Positions 27,846 to 38,885 are shown, counted from the first letter of the stretch. The stretch is 64,000 nt of DNA from Enterobacter vonholyi (GCF_008364555.1 NZ_VTUC01000008.1:64001-128000), one strand, 5' to 3'. The notes: a model not told the origin generated them from the sequence alone. A program made the numbers and translations.

Positions 27846-29411
27846 ATGAATCGTAGCGCGCGGCGCAAAATGCTCAGGGTGGTAGGGATCATCATGGTAG
27901 TTATGCTGCCGGTGATGCTTGCGCTATGGTTTGCCCAGCTACGCGCCGTGTCTGAAACAAGCGCACAGCTACGCACATTTGCTGAACTGGCTTTGGACAA
28001 AACAGAGCTGGTTATTCAACAGGTTGAGCTGGCCCGGGACGAGGCTGAAAAATATCAGGGTGAGCTTTGCACGCCGGGACACCGTCAATATATGCTGAAC
28101 GTTGTTCGTGGCCGCCTGTTTGTCGCCGATTTAATTTACGCTGAAGGTCAGAATTTTCTTTGTTCGACCGTTTTTACACCGGATCATCCCTACGCTATTC
28201 CTGTCGCTAATTACACGCGTAAACCTGACGTCGCTATCTATTATTATCGCGATACCCCATTTTATACTGGCTATAAAATGACATATATGCAGCGCGGAAA
28301 TTATGTGGTGGTCGTCAATCCGCTTTCATACAGCGAAGTCATGTCCGCGGATCATTCTCTCTCGTGGGGGGTGTACGACACGGTAACCAATGCTTTCTTT
28401 TCGGTTAGCCAGAAAGCCAATGTTTCTTTATTAAATTCGATGATTCGAGATAAGGAATCGGTATTTCAAAAAGATAACCGCTTTTATACGATAGTAACGT
28501 CTCCCAAAAGACCTATTGCGGCCATTGTGTCGACATCGAATAAACGCTTTTATGAAACGCTTTATCACCAGGCGACGTTGACGCTACCGCTGGGCATGAT
28601 CTGCAGCATTATTATTTTGCTGGTATGGTCCCGTACCCATCGTGAGCTTAATTCGCCGGGGCGCTTACTGCACCGGGCGCTGAACAAGCGACAGCTTTGC
28701 GTCCACTATCAGCCGATTATTGATATCAAGAACAACCAGTGTGTGGGTGCGGAAGCGTTGTTACGCTGGCCGGGTTTTAACGGGCAGGTGATGAGCCCGG
28801 CTGAGTTTATTCCGCTGGCGGAAAATGAGGGAATGAGCGAGCGGATTACGGACTATGTCGTTGAGGAGGTGTTCAACGATCTGGGCCATTTCCTGGCGGA
28901 GCATCCGCATCTCTATATTTCGATTAACCTGTCGGCCACGGATTTCCACTCCTCGCGGCTGATCGCCATGATTTCCGACAAGGCTCGCCACTACGCCGTC
29001 CGCGCGCAGCAAATCAAAATTGAAGTGACGGAACGTGGTTTTATCGATGTGCCAAAAACCACGCCGGTGATTCAGGCTTTCCGTCAGGCGGGTTATGAAG
29101 TCGCGATCGATGACTTCGGTACCGGCTACTCGAACCTGCACAATCTCTACTCGCTGAACGTGGATATCCTGAAGATCGATAAATCGTTTATCGATACCTT
29201 AACGACCAACAGTACCAGCCACCTGATCGCCGAGCATATTATCGAGATGGCGCAGAGCCTGCGCCTGAAAACCATTGCGGAAGGGGTAGAGACGGCAGAG
29301 CAGGTGAGCTGGCTGTTGAAGCGCGGCGTCCAGTTTTGTCAGGGATGGCACTTCGCGAAAGCGATGCCGCCCCAGGAATTTATGACCTGGCAGCAGCAGC
29401 CTTTGCACTGA
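27846..29411 (+). CDS. pdeC: Cyclic-di-GMP phosphodiesterase PdeC (CSS-EAL type)
   Basis: A 521-residue inner-membrane enzyme that hydrolyses c-di-GMP. A first membrane segment (about 11-30), a periplasmic sensor domain with Cys75 and Cys106, a second membrane segment (about 245-262) and a cytoplasmic EAL domain are seen. The EAL motif is at 303-305, followed by NLSATDF, EVTERGF, DDFGTGYSNL and AEGVET, all consistent with activity. The sensor motif reads CST where E. coli has CSS. ATG 27846 starts MNRSARRKML after GGGCGGGAA; the frame extends 27 codons upstream without a good ribosome site. Confidence 0.9.
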   Translation: MNRSARRKMLRVVGIIMVVMLPVMLALWFAQLRAVSETSAQLRTFAELALDKTELVIQQVELARDEAEKYQGELCTPGHRQYMLNVVRGRLFVADLIYAEGQNFLCSTVFTPDHPYAIPVANYTRKPDVAIYYYRDTPFYTGYKMTYMQRGNYVVVVNPLSYSEVMSADHSLSWGVYDTVTNAFFSVSQKANVSLLNSMIRDKESVFQKDNRFYTIVTSPKRPIAAIVSTSNKRFYETLYHQATLTLPLGMICSIIILLVWSRTHRELNSPGRLLHRALNKRQLCVHYQPIIDIKNNQCVGAEALLRWPGFNGQVMSPAEFIPLAENEGMSERITDYVVEEVFNDLGHFLAEHPHLYISINLSATDFHSSRLIAMISDKARHYAVRAQQIKIEVTERGFIDVPKTTPVIQAFRQAGYEVAIDDFGTGYSNLHNLYSLNVDILKIDKSFIDTLTTNSTSHLIAEHIIEMAQSLRLKTIAEGVETAEQVSWLLKRGVQFCQGWHFAKAMPPQEFMTWQQQPLH

Positions 29412-29417
29412 GAGTGA

Positions 29418-29744
29418 TTAATTCAACTGGTGGCGATAGTCGCTCGGCGTACGGTCAAACTCGCGGCGAAACACGCGGGAAAAGGTTTGTTGCGACACAT
29501 AGCCAAGATCCATCGCGATATCAAAAATGGGCCGCTGCGTTGAGCGTAGCGCCTGCGCTGCCAGCAGAAGTCTGCGCTGGCGAATGTACTCACCCAGCGT
29601 CTGATGCATGACCGTGCGGAACATTCTCTGTAAATACCATTTCGAATAGCCCGACTTTTTCGCGACCACATCAATGTTCAACGGTTGGTCGATATGGTCA
29701 TCAATCCATTCAATAAGCGTCTGAATAATCTGCTGATGCGACAT
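29418..29744 (-). CDS. soxS: AraC-family superoxide response activator SoxS
   Basis: A 108-residue stand-alone AraC/XylS DNA-binding domain with two helix-turn-helices (NIDVVAKKSGYSKWYLQRMF and FDIAMDLGYVSQQTFSRVFR). SoxS turns on superoxide and antibiotic defence genes. It is one residue longer than E. coli. Eight further codons are open upstream, but ATG 29744 gives MSHQQIIQ, the known start. It is expressed only when oxidised SoxR acts on the shared control region. Confidence 0.97.
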   Translation of the reverse strand: MSHQQIIQTLIEWIDDHIDQPLNIDVVAKKSGYSKWYLQRMFRTVMHQTLGEYIRQRRLLLAAQALRSTQRPIFDIAMDLGYVSQQTFSRVFRREFDRTPSDYRHQLN

Positions 29745-29803
29745 AAGGTTGCCCCTCTGTAGATACAACTATCTCGGTTAATTCGTCGTTTTCTCTGCGG
29801 GTG

Positions 29804-29834
29804 AGTATAATTCCTCAAGTTAACTTGAGGTAAA
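29804..29834 (-). promoter_or_regulatory. soxS promoter with perfect SoxR palindrome
   Basis: CCTCAAGTTAACTTGAGG (29813-29830) is a flawless 18-base palindrome and the SoxR binding site. On the minus strand it fills the 19-base spacer between -35 TTTACC (29834-29829) and -10 TATACT (29809-29804). The over-long spacer is the MerR-family hallmark that SoxR untwists to start soxS transcription. Confidence 0.95.
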
Positions 29835-29842
29835 GAGGTTTT

Positions 29843-30301
29843 ATGGAAAAGAGATTGCCGCGAATTAAAGCGCTTTTAACTCCCGGTGAAGTGGCGAAAC
29901 GAAGCGGCGTTGCGGTATCGGCGCTCCACTTCTATGAAAGCAAAGGGTTAATCAAGAGCATCCGTAACGGGGGTAACCAGCGTCGCTATACTCGCGACGT
30001 GCTCCGCTACGTGGCGATAATCAAAATTGCGCAACGAATCGGAATTCCCCTGGCCACGATCGGTGAGGCCTTTGGGGTACTGCCGGAAGGGCACACGCTG
30101 AGTCCGAAAGAGTGGAAAGAGCTGTCGTCCCAGTGGCGTGAAGAGCTGGACAGGCGTATTCACACGCTGGTCGCTCTGCGTGACGAGCTGGATGGCTGCA
30201 TCGGCTGCGGCTGCCTGTCGCGCAGCGACTGCCCGCTGCGTAACCCCGGCGACAAACTGGGCGAGCAGGGGACGGGGGCGCGGCTGCTGGAAGAGGATTG
30301 A
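29843..30301 (+). CDS. soxR: Redox-sensing transcriptional regulator SoxR
   Basis: A 152-residue MerR-family activator. The winged helix (residues 11-80), a coiled-coil dimerisation helix and the [2Fe-2S] ligands Cys119, Cys122, Cys124 and Cys130 ([12 protein letters not shown]) are intact. Redox-cycling compounds oxidise the cluster and switch on soxS. It is two residues shorter than E. coli, at the C-terminus. AAAGAGG precedes ATG 29843, and its own promoter overlaps the soxS operator. Confidence 0.97.
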   Translation: MEKRLPRIKALLTPGEVAKRSGVAVSALHFYESKGLIKSIRNGGNQRRYTRDVLRYVAIIKIAQRIGIPLATIGEAFGVLPEGHTLSPKEWKELSSQWREELDRRIHTLVALRDELDGCIGCGCLSRSDCPLRNPGDKLGEQGTGARLLEED

Positions 30302-30324
30302 GATTGCGCGGCAAAAAGCACATA

Positions 30325-30470
30325 AAGAACTAAAGCGCCACATAAGGGCGCTTTAGTTTTTCCCGGTCTTTGTCTTTCACTCTATCCCGCTGGTTCACGG
30401 GAGGGTTTCCCCCGACGTCAGCACCCCTCAGTGTCGAGCTGGTTGGGGAGGTTCCGGATTGTGCTGACAC
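30325..30470 (-). ncRNA. sraL: Probable SraL (RyjA) small RNA
   Basis: The soxR-GST gap contains no ORF but has a GC-rich block ending, on the minus strand, in a strong terminator. In E. coli and Salmonella this is the place and strand of SraL, about 140 nt, whose terminator faces soxR. A CATAGAAT element (minus strand, about 30483-30476) can serve as a -10. The transcript would run from about 30470 to 30325. Bounds are inferred; I matched position, strand, length and terminator rather than the full sequence. Confidence 0.6.
30329..30361. terminator. Shared soxR / SraL terminator
   Basis: ACTAAAGCGCC (30329-30339) / GGCGCTTTAGT (30347-30357) is followed by TTTTTCCC on the plus strand. On the minus strand the tail after the stem is TCTTTATG, weaker but usable. 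Confidence 0.85.
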
Positions 30471-30589
30471 TTTAATTCTATGCAAGCCCCGTTTTTTCGC
30501 CAGCGTCGCTGACCGGTTTTTAGCCGAATTTTTTTCGCGGTGTTGTTCAATTTTCTATAGTTAAAAAGTATGAATAACAGGAGAAAGCC

Positions 30590-31261
30590 ATGCTCACGGT
30601 ACACCACCTTAACCAGTCGCGCTCACACCGCGCCATCTGGGCGCTGGAAGAACTCGGCCTGCCTTATGAGATCGTTCACTATCAGCGCCAAAAAAACATG
30701 CTGGCGCCGGAGGCTCTCAAAAAGGTACATCCGTTGGGTAAATCACCGGTTATCGAAGATAACGGGCTGATCCTTGCGGAGTCTGGCGCCATTCTGGAGT
30801 ACCTGCAGGAAACTTACGATCCCGAGTCGCGGCTTAAGCCTTTAGATCCGGCGCATAAGGTGCAGTACCGCTTCTGGCTGCACTATGCGGAAGGATCGCT
30901 GATGCCGCTGTTGTTAATGAAGCTGGTCTTCAGCAGCCTCGGCAAACCGCCGGTGCCGTTTGGTATCAGAACCCTGGGGAAAGCGCTGGGGCAGGGGGTG
31001 CAGAAAGCGTACCTCAACCGCCAGCTGGAAACCCATGCGCGCTTTATTGAATCACATCTGGCTAAAAACAGCTGGTTTGCCGGGGATACGTTCAGCATGG
31101 CCGACATCCAGATGAGCTTTCCGATTTTTGCCCTGCTGGCGCGCGGCGGTATTAACAACCTGCCGCATATTCAGGCGTGGAAAAGTAAGGTTGAGAACAG
31201 CCCTGGCTGGCAAAGAACCCTGGAACAAGGGGGGCCGTTATCCATCCCGGGTGAGGATTAA
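30590..31261 (+). CDS. Glutathione S-transferase family protein
   Basis: A 223-residue cytoplasmic GST. The N-terminal thioredoxin-like domain (residues 1-80) includes the HPLGKSPVIEDNGLILAESGAI stretch, with the glutathione-binding ESGAI motif near residue 65, followed by an all-helical C-terminal domain with AGDTFSMADIQMSFPIFAL. GSTs conjugate glutathione to electrophiles; the substrate is unknown. CAGGAGAAAGCC precedes ATG 30590. Salmonella carries a GST gene in the same place beside soxR; E. coli K-12 does not. Confidence 0.88.
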   Translation: MLTVHHLNQSRSHRAIWALEELGLPYEIVHYQRQKNMLAPEALKKVHPLGKSPVIEDNGLILAESGAILEYLQETYDPESRLKPLDPAHKVQYRFWLHYAEGSLMPLLLMKLVFSSLGKPPVPFGIRTLGKALGQGVQKAYLNRQLETHARFIESHLAKNSWFAGDTFSMADIQMSFPIFALLARGGINNLPHIQAWKSKVENSPGWQRTLEQGGPLSIPGED

Positions 31262-31282
31262 ATGTAAACAAATTGCGCATTG

Positions 31283-31441
31283 ACGATAACGTTTGCGCAT
31301 CCTCTGTTTATTTCTTCAGCGTCATAAGTGAATTTTAGCGAAAAACGATAAAGTTCAGTTGAAAAGGGCGGGGATTAGGCTAGATAATCGTTTGCCTTAA
31401 TTTGACCACCCGTTTGTAAGCGCGGAGCTAAACGTTTGCTT
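31283..31441 (+). promoter_or_regulatory. Three PurR-box-like sites before ghxP
   Basis: ACGATAACGTTTGCGC (31283-31298), AGATAATCGTTTGCCT (31382-31397) and AGCTAAACGTTTGCTT (31426-31441) each resemble the PurR operator ANGCAANCGNTTNCNT, sharing the AA-N-CGTTTGC core. The 293-base gap otherwise holds no gene. Confidence 0.5.
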
Positions 31442-31554
31442 TTTCTGTGACGCCCTTTCGTCGCAAACGCAACACAAGGATTTGACGTTTAGCTGGCAGT
31501 GGCGTCTCCACCTCGCTTACGGACTTCCTAAAAAACTCTCAGGGGATGTTTTCT

Positions 31555-32904
31555 ATGTCTACGCCATCTGCGCGTACTGGCGGTTCACTTGACGCCATGT
31601 TTAAAATTTCGGCCCGCGGCAGCACCGTGCGTCAGGAAATCGTTGCCGGTTTGACAACGTTTCTGGCGATGGTTTATTCCGTCATCGTTGTGCCGGGCAT
31701 GCTGGGCAAAGCGGGCTTCCCGCCAGCGGCTGTCTTTGTAGCGACCTGCCTTGTGGCCGGCGTGGGCTCTATCGTGATGGGCCTGTGGGCGAACCTGCCG
31801 CTGGCGATTGGTTGCGCCATCTCCCTGACCGCGTTTACCGCGTTCAGCCTGGTGCTGGGTCAGCACATCAGCGTACCGGTTGCGCTGGGCGCCGTGTTCC
31901 TGATGGGTGTGCTGTTTACCGTTATTTCAGCGACCGGCATCCGTAGCTGGATCTTGCGCAACCTGCCGCAGGGCGTAGCGCACGGTACCGGCATCGGCAT
32001 CGGCCTGTTCCTGCTGCTGATCGCCGCCAACGGCGTCGGTCTGGTCATCAAGAACCCGCTGGACGGCCTGCCGGTGGCGCTCGGCCATTTCGCCAGCTTC
32101 CCGGTGATCATGTCGCTGATCGGACTGGCGGTGATTATCGGTCTGGAAAAACTAAAAGTCCCGGGCGGCATTCTGCTGACCATTATCGGCGTGTCGATTG
32201 TGGGCCTGATTTTCGATCCGAACGTCCATTTCTCCGGCATTTTCGCCATGCCGTCGCTGAGCGATGACAAAGGCAACTCTCTGATTGGCAGCCTGGATAT
32301 CGTTGGCGCGCTGAACCCGGTGATCCTCCCAAGCGTGCTGGCGCTGGTGATGACCGCCGTGTTTGACGCGACCGGTACTATTCGTGCGGTGGCCGGTCAG
32401 GCGAACCTGCTGGATAAAGACGGTCAGATTATTGACGGCGGCAAAGCGCTGACCACTGACTCCCTGAGCAGCGTCTTCTCTGGTCTGGTGGGTGCGGCGC
32501 CTGCGGCGGTGTACATCGAGTCCGCGGCGGGTACGGCGGCAGGCGGTAAAACCGGCCTGACGGCGATCACCGTCGGCGTGCTGTTCATGCTGATCCTGTT
32601 CCTCTCTCCGCTCTCGTACCTGGTTCCGGCGTACGCGACCGCGCCAGCGCTGATGTACGTTGGCCTGCTGATGCTGAGCAACGTGGCGAAAATCGACTTT
32701 GCGGATTTTGTGGACGCGATGTCTGGCCTGATTACCGCGGTCTTCATCGTACTGACCTGTAACATCGTGACCGGCATTATGATCGGCTTCGCGTCGCTGG
32801 TGATCGGTCGTCTGGTTTCCGGTGAATGGCGCAAGCTGAACGTTGGCACCGTTGTTATCGCCGTTGCGCTGGTGGCGTTCTACGCAGGCGGCTGGGCAAT
32901 CTAA
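31555..32904 (+). CDS. ghxP: Guanine/hypoxanthine permease GhxP
   Basis: A 449-residue purine transporter of the NCS2/AzgA group in the inner membrane, the same length as E. coli GhxP (formerly YjcD). About 12-14 membrane segments are visible, with [20 protein letters not shown] and [16 protein letters not shown] in the transport core. It takes up guanine and hypoxanthine with protons. ATG 31555 follows AGGGGATG and gives [10 protein letters not shown]; the ATG nine bases earlier is not conserved. Confidence 0.95.
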   Translation: MSTPSARTGGSLDAMFKISARGSTVRQEIVAGLTTFLAMVYSVIVVPGMLGKAGFPPAAVFVATCLVAGVGSIVMGLWANLPLAIGCAISLTAFTAFSLVLGQHISVPVALGAVFLMGVLFTVISATGIRSWILRNLPQGVAHGTGIGIGLFLLLIAANGVGLVIKNPLDGLPVALGHFASFPVIMSLIGLAVIIGLEKLKVPGGILLTIIGVSIVGLIFDPNVHFSGIFAMPSLSDDKGNSLIGSLDIVGALNPVILPSVLALVMTAVFDATGTIRAVAGQANLLDKDGQIIDGGKALTTDSLSSVFSGLVGAAPAAVYIESAAGTAAGGKTGLTAITVGVLFMLILFLSPLSYLVPAYATAPALMYVGLLMLSNVAKIDFADFVDAMSGLITAVFIVLTCNIVTGIMIGFASLVIGRLVSGEWRKLNVGTVVIAVALVAFYAGGWAI

Positions 32905-32921
32905 GTTGTCCTTTGATGCGA

Positions 32922-32950
32922 AAACGGGTGGCTCAGGCCGCCCGTTTTTA
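32922..32950 (+). terminator. ghxP terminator
   Basis: ACGGGTGGC (32924-32932) / GCCGCCCGT (32937-32945) with a TCAG loop and a TTTT tail. Confidence 0.85.
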
Positions 32951-33054
32951 TTTTCAGGACTCATCCTGTTGCCTTTTGCGTTACTCTGGGGAAGATAGAA
33001 TAAAAGGCACGACGCCTTCCGGAGTACATAAGCAACACAGCAAACAGGGAACGC

Positions 33055-34701
33055 ATGGAAATCTTCTTCACAATACTCATCATGACCCTTGTGGTCTCGC
33101 TATCCGGGGTGGTTACACGCGTACTGCCCTTTCAGGTCCCCCTACCATTAATGCAAATTGCCATCGGCGCGCTGCTGGCGTGGCCGACGTTTGGCCTGCA
33201 CGTGGAATTTGACCCCGAACTGTTCCTCGTGCTGTTTATTCCGCCACTGCTTTTTGCCGATGGCTGGAAAACGCCCACGCGCGAATTCCTTGAGCACGGG
33301 CGAGAGATCTTCGGCCTGGCGCTTGCGCTGGTGGTGGTCACCGTCGTCGGGATTGGTTTCCTGATCTACTGGACGGTGCCGGGCATTCCGTTAATACCGG
33401 CTTTTGCGCTGGCCGCCGTGCTGTCGCCAACCGATGCCGTGGCGCTGTCCGGCATTGTGGGTGAAGGCCGTATTCCGAAGAAAATCATGGGGATTTTACA
33501 GGGTGAGGCGCTGATGAACGACGCCTCCGGCCTGGTCGCCCTGAAGTTTGCCGTGGCCGTAGCGATGGGTACGATGGTCTTTACCGTCGGCGGCGCAACG
33601 CTGGAATTCTTCAAGGTGGCGATTGGCGGTATTCTCGCAGGCTTCGTGGTGAGCTGGCTGTACGGCCGCTCGCTGCGCTTCCTCAGCCGCTGGGGCGGCG
33701 ATGAACCCGCTACGCAGATCGTACTGCTGTTCCTGCTGCCGTTTGCCTCTTATCTGATTGCCGAACATATCGGCGTGTCGGGCATTCTGGCAGCGGTTGC
33801 GGCAGGGATGACCATTACCCGTTCCGGCGTAATGCGCCGCGCGCCGCTGGCCATGCGCCTGCGTGCAAACAGCACCTGGGCCATGCTGGAGTTTGTCTTT
33901 AACGGCATGGTGTTCCTGCTCCTGGGCCTGCAGCTGCCTGGCATTATGGAGTCCTCGCTGGTGGCGGCGGAGGCCGACCCGAACGTTGAGGTCTGGATGC
34001 TGTTTACCGACATCGTGCTGATTTACATGGCGCTGATGCTGGTGCGCTTCGGCTGGCTGTGGACGATGAAAAACTTCAGCGTCCGCTTCCTGAAGAAAAA
34101 ACCGATGGAGTTCGGCTCGTGGACAACGCGTGAACTGCTGATTGCCTCTTTTGCGGGCGTACGCGGGGCGATTACCCTTGCCGGTGTGCTCTCCATTCCG
34201 CTGCTGCTGCCGACAGGCGATGTCTTCCCGGCGCGCTACGAGCTGGTCTTCCTGGCGGCGGGCGTGATTCTCTTCTCACTGTTTGTCGGCGTGATTATGC
34301 TGCCGATCCTGCTGCAGCATATTGATGTCGGCGATTCGACCCAGCAGCACAAGGAAGAGCGCATTGCGCGCGCAGCCACCGCCGAAGTGGCCATTGTCGC
34401 CATCCAGAAAATGGAAGAGCGTCTGGCCGCAGATGCGGAGGAGAACATCGACAATCAGCTGCTGACGGAAGTGAGTTCCCGGGTGATTGGTAACCTTCGT
34501 CGCCGCGCGGACGGGCGTAACGATGTGGAAAGCTCGCTGCAGGAGGAGAACCTGGAACGCCGGTTCCGCCTGGCGGCGCTGCGCTCAGAGCGCGCCGAAC
34601 TGTATCACCTGCGCGCCACGCGCCAGATCAGTAACGAGACGCTGCAAAAGCTGCTGCACGATCTGGACCTGCTGGAAGCGCTGTTGATAGAGAATCAGTA
34701 G
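33055..34701 (+). CDS. yjcE: Na+/H+ antiporter YjcE (CPA1 family)
   Basis: A 548-residue inner-membrane cation-proton antiporter, one residue shorter than E. coli YjcE. The transport core has ALSPTDAVALSGIVGEGRIP and GEALMNDASGLVALKFAVA, with the paired acidic residues of CPA1 antiporters. The last 130 or so residues are a charged, helical cytoplasmic tail rich in Glu/Arg. GGGAACGC precedes ATG 33055. Confidence 0.92.
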   Translation: MEIFFTILIMTLVVSLSGVVTRVLPFQVPLPLMQIAIGALLAWPTFGLHVEFDPELFLVLFIPPLLFADGWKTPTREFLEHGREIFGLALALVVVTVVGIGFLIYWTVPGIPLIPAFALAAVLSPTDAVALSGIVGEGRIPKKIMGILQGEALMNDASGLVALKFAVAVAMGTMVFTVGGATLEFFKVAIGGILAGFVVSWLYGRSLRFLSRWGGDEPATQIVLLFLLPFASYLIAEHIGVSGILAAVAAGMTITRSGVMRRAPLAMRLRANSTWAMLEFVFNGMVFLLLGLQLPGIMESSLVAAEADPNVEVWMLFTDIVLIYMALMLVRFGWLWTMKNFSVRFLKKKPMEFGSWTTRELLIASFAGVRGAITLAGVLSIPLLLPTGDVFPARYELVFLAAGVILFSLFVGVIMLPILLQHIDVGDSTQQHKEERIARAATAEVAIVAIQKMEERLAADAEENIDNQLLTEVSSRVIGNLRRRADGRNDVESSLQEENLERRFRLAALRSERAELYHLRATRQISNETLQKLLHDLDLLEALLIENQ

Positions 34702-34710
34702 CGCTGTTTT

Positions 34711-34776
34711 GCCGGGTGGCGGCTTCGCCTTACCCGGCCTACGGTTCGAACGTAGGCCGGTAAGCGCCACCGGGCA
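34711..34776. repeat. REP pair (BIME) after yjcE
   Basis: GCCGGGTGGCGGCTTCGCCTTACCCGGC and, inverted, GTAGGCCGGTAAGCGCCACCGGGC flank a TTCGAA centre. This is the head-to-head REP arrangement of enterobacteria between two convergent genes. Confidence 0.9.
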
Positions 34777-35664
34777 CTATTCAGACCGCACCCAAAACCC
34801 CTCACAACACTGCAGCCACGCCTGCGCGCTCTGCGACAAATAGACCCCTTCACGCCAGATCATCCCTAACTGCCAGTGCAGATCGCTCTCCAGTGGGATC
34901 CAGCGCAGCGTGTTTTTATCCAGACGCTCGCAAATCGGCTGCGGCAGAATGGCAATTCCCACGCCGGCCTGCACCATCGCCGCCAGGAAATCCCACTGTC
35001 CGCTGCGTACCGCAATGCGTGGCTTGACGTTATGCTGGTTAAACAGCGTCATAAGCTGGCGGCTGAGGGCGAAGTCTTCGTTGTAGATCAGCAGAGGGTG
35101 CTCGCCGAGCAGTTCAGGCTTCACCGACTCCCTCTTTAGCCAGTCGCCGGAGCGGGGCACCAGCACGCACAGCGGGTGGCTAAAGAGCGGAAGCGTCGCC
35201 AGGCCGCTCTCTTCCTCAACGGGGAGGGCGGTCATTGCCACGTCGAGCTCGCCGTTAGTGACCGCCTGCTGGACGGTTAACCCACCAAACTCCGAAATCT
35301 TCAGCTCTACGCCGGGATAACGCTGGCGAAACAGGCTAATCGGTCCGGCCATCATCATGCCGACCATCGGGGGAATGCCGAGGCGAAGCACCCCTTTGGT
35401 CAGATGATTAATATCGTCCAGCTCTGCTTCCAGCTGGCGGAACTCCGCCAGAATCGCCAGCCCGCGTTCGAACACCACGCGTCCGGTGTCGGTCAGCAGC
35501 AGCTTGCGCCCGTCGCGGATCAGCAGGGTACAGTTCAGTTCATCTTCGAGGTTTTTCAGCATTTTGCTGATGGTGGGCTGGGTAACAAACAACTTCTCCG
35601 CTGCGCGGGTAAAACTTTGCTGACGAACCACTTCGACAAAATAGCGCAGCGTTCTTATGTCCAT
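34777..35664 (-). CDS. LysR-family regulator, divergent from lrgAB-like genes
   Basis: A 295-residue LysR-type regulator. The N-terminal winged helix (residues 1-60, FVEVVRQQSFTRAAEKLFVTQPTISKML) is followed by a two-lobed effector domain. It diverges from an LrgA/LrgB pair across 102 bases, the arrangement of CidR with cidAB in Bacillus and Staphylococcus, so it most likely controls those genes; its ligand is unknown. E. coli K-12 has yjcF here instead. Confidence 0.85.
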   Translation of the reverse strand: MDIRTLRYFVEVVRQQSFTRAAEKLFVTQPTISKMLKNLEDELNCTLLIRDGRKLLLTDTGRVVFERGLAILAEFRQLEAELDDINHLTKGVLRLGIPPMVGMMMAGPISLFRQRYPGVELKISEFGGLTVQQAVTNGELDVAMTALPVEEESGLATLPLFSHPLCVLVPRSGDWLKRESVKPELLGEHPLLIYNEDFALSRQLMTLFNQHNVKPRIAVRSGQWDFLAAMVQAGVGIAILPQPICERLDKNTLRWIPLESDLHWQLGMIWREGVYLSQSAQAWLQCCEGFWVRSE

Positions 35665-35705
35665 GATTATTCCTCGAAACTATACCTTTGATGATTTTAA
35701 TTCAT

Positions 35706-35734
35706 TTCAGTCCACACCGTGCGCTCACTATACT
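35706..35734 (+). promoter_or_regulatory. Promoter of the lrgAB-like pair
   Basis: TTCAGT (35706-35711) and TATACT (35729-35734) are separated by exactly 17 bases, 32 bases before ATG 35767. A LysR site should lie just upstream, but I cannot define it. Confidence 0.55.
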
Positions 35735-35766
35735 GGCGCCTCGTCTCATTTTTGAGGAAAACCCCC

Positions 35767-36177
35767 ATGGCCGTGGCGTTAAGCCGTGTTACGCCTGCCG
35801 TTGTACAACGACTCCAGGTCCCGGTTCAGGTACTGCTCTACGCGGGACTGTTTGTTTTCGCCGAATATCTTGTCGGCTGGCTCCATCTGCCGCTGCCTGC
35901 CAACCTGGTGGGAATGCTGCTGATGTTGACGCTCATCCTCTGTCGCGTAATCCCCCTCAACTGGGTGCGCGCCGGGGCGCGCTGGCTGCTGGCGGAGATG
36001 CTGCTGTTCTTTGTCCCTGCCGTGGTGGCGGTGGTGAACTATGCGCAGCTGCTGATGGTGGACGGCTGGCGCATCTTCGCGGTCATCGCGCTGAGTACGC
36101 TGATGGTGCTGGGAGCGACCGCCTGGGTCGTGGATAAAGTCTACCGGTTTGAAATCAGCAGGCACAAACATGACTAA
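35767..36177 (+). CDS. CidA/LrgA-family membrane protein
   Basis: A 136-residue inner-membrane protein with four hydrophobic segments and the family block AEYLVGWLHLPLPANLVGMLL. CidA/LrgA proteins were described as holin-like, and recent work on relatives points to small-acid (pyruvate) export. ATG 35767 is preceded by TGAGGAAAA; an open frame to 35719 is rejected because it covers the promoter region. Its last eight bases overlap the start of the LrgB-like gene. Confidence 0.82.
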   Translation: MAVALSRVTPAVVQRLQVPVQVLLYAGLFVFAEYLVGWLHLPLPANLVGMLLMLTLILCRVIPLNWVRAGARWLLAEMLLFFVPAVVAVVNYAQLLMVDGWRIFAVIALSTLMVLGATAWVVDKVYRFEISRHKHD

Positions 36178-36859
36178 CTTTCAGATCAGCGTCCTGTGCC
36201 TGATTGCGACGCTCGGGATCTACTTTGCCAACAAGCGGCTGTATCGCCGTTTTCATGCCCTGCCGCTGATGCCGCTGGTCTTCACGCCGATCCTGCTGGT
36301 GCTGATGCTGGTCTTCGGCCATATCTCCTGGCAAAACTATATTGGTGAATCCCACTGGCTGCTGTGGCTGCTCGGCCCGGCGACCATCGCCTTTGCCGTG
36401 CCCGTTTACGACAATCTGGCGATTATCAAACGCCACTGGATGTCGCTCAGCGCAGGCGTGATTACCGCCACGGTGGTCGCGGTCTGTAGCTCCGTCTGGC
36501 TGGCGCGGCTGTTTACGCTGCCCGACGAAATTCAGCGCAGCCTGGCCGTACGCTCGGTGACCACGCCGTTCGCGCTGGCGGCGGCTAAACCCCTCGGCGG
36601 ACAGCCGGACCTGGTGGCGCTGTTTGTGGTGGTGACGGGCGTCTTTGGGATGGCGGTGGGCGATATGCTCTTTCTGCGGCTTTCTATTCGGGAAGGGATG
36701 GCCAAAGGCGCGGGGTTTGGCGCGGCGTCGCACGGCGCGGGCACGGCACGTTCCTATGAGCTGGGCCAGCAGGAGGGCGTTGTCGCGAGCCTGGTCATGA
36801 TGCTGTCGGGCGTGGTGATGGTGCTGGTTGCGCCGCTGGTGGCGTGGGTGATGTTTTAA
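36170..36859 (+). CDS. LrgB/CidB-family membrane protein
   Basis: A 230-residue inner-membrane protein with about six to seven hydrophobic segments. It contains the strongly conserved LrgB blocks LLGPATIAFAVPVYDN, RSVTTPFALAAAKPLGG and GAASHGAGTARSYELGQQEG. It works with the LrgA-like partner, with which it overlaps by eight bases. It resembles the E. coli YohJ/YohK pair, but the locus and linked LysR gene differ. Confidence 0.88.
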   Translation: MTNFQISVLCLIATLGIYFANKRLYRRFHALPLMPLVFTPILLVLMLVFGHISWQNYIGESHWLLWLLGPATIAFAVPVYDNLAIIKRHWMSLSAGVITATVVAVCSSVWLARLFTLPDEIQRSLAVRSVTTPFALAAAKPLGGQPDLVALFVVVTGVFGMAVGDMLFLRLSIREGMAKGAGFGAASHGAGTARSYELGQQEGVVASLVMMLSGVVMVLVAPLVAWVMF

Positions 36860-36891
36860 GCTCCCCGGCCAGAATGACCGGGGAGAAAGGC

Positions 36892-38855
<1,964 letters not shown>

Positions 38856-38885
38856 AGAGTCTCCAAAGGTAAGGTTAGTTTTTAT

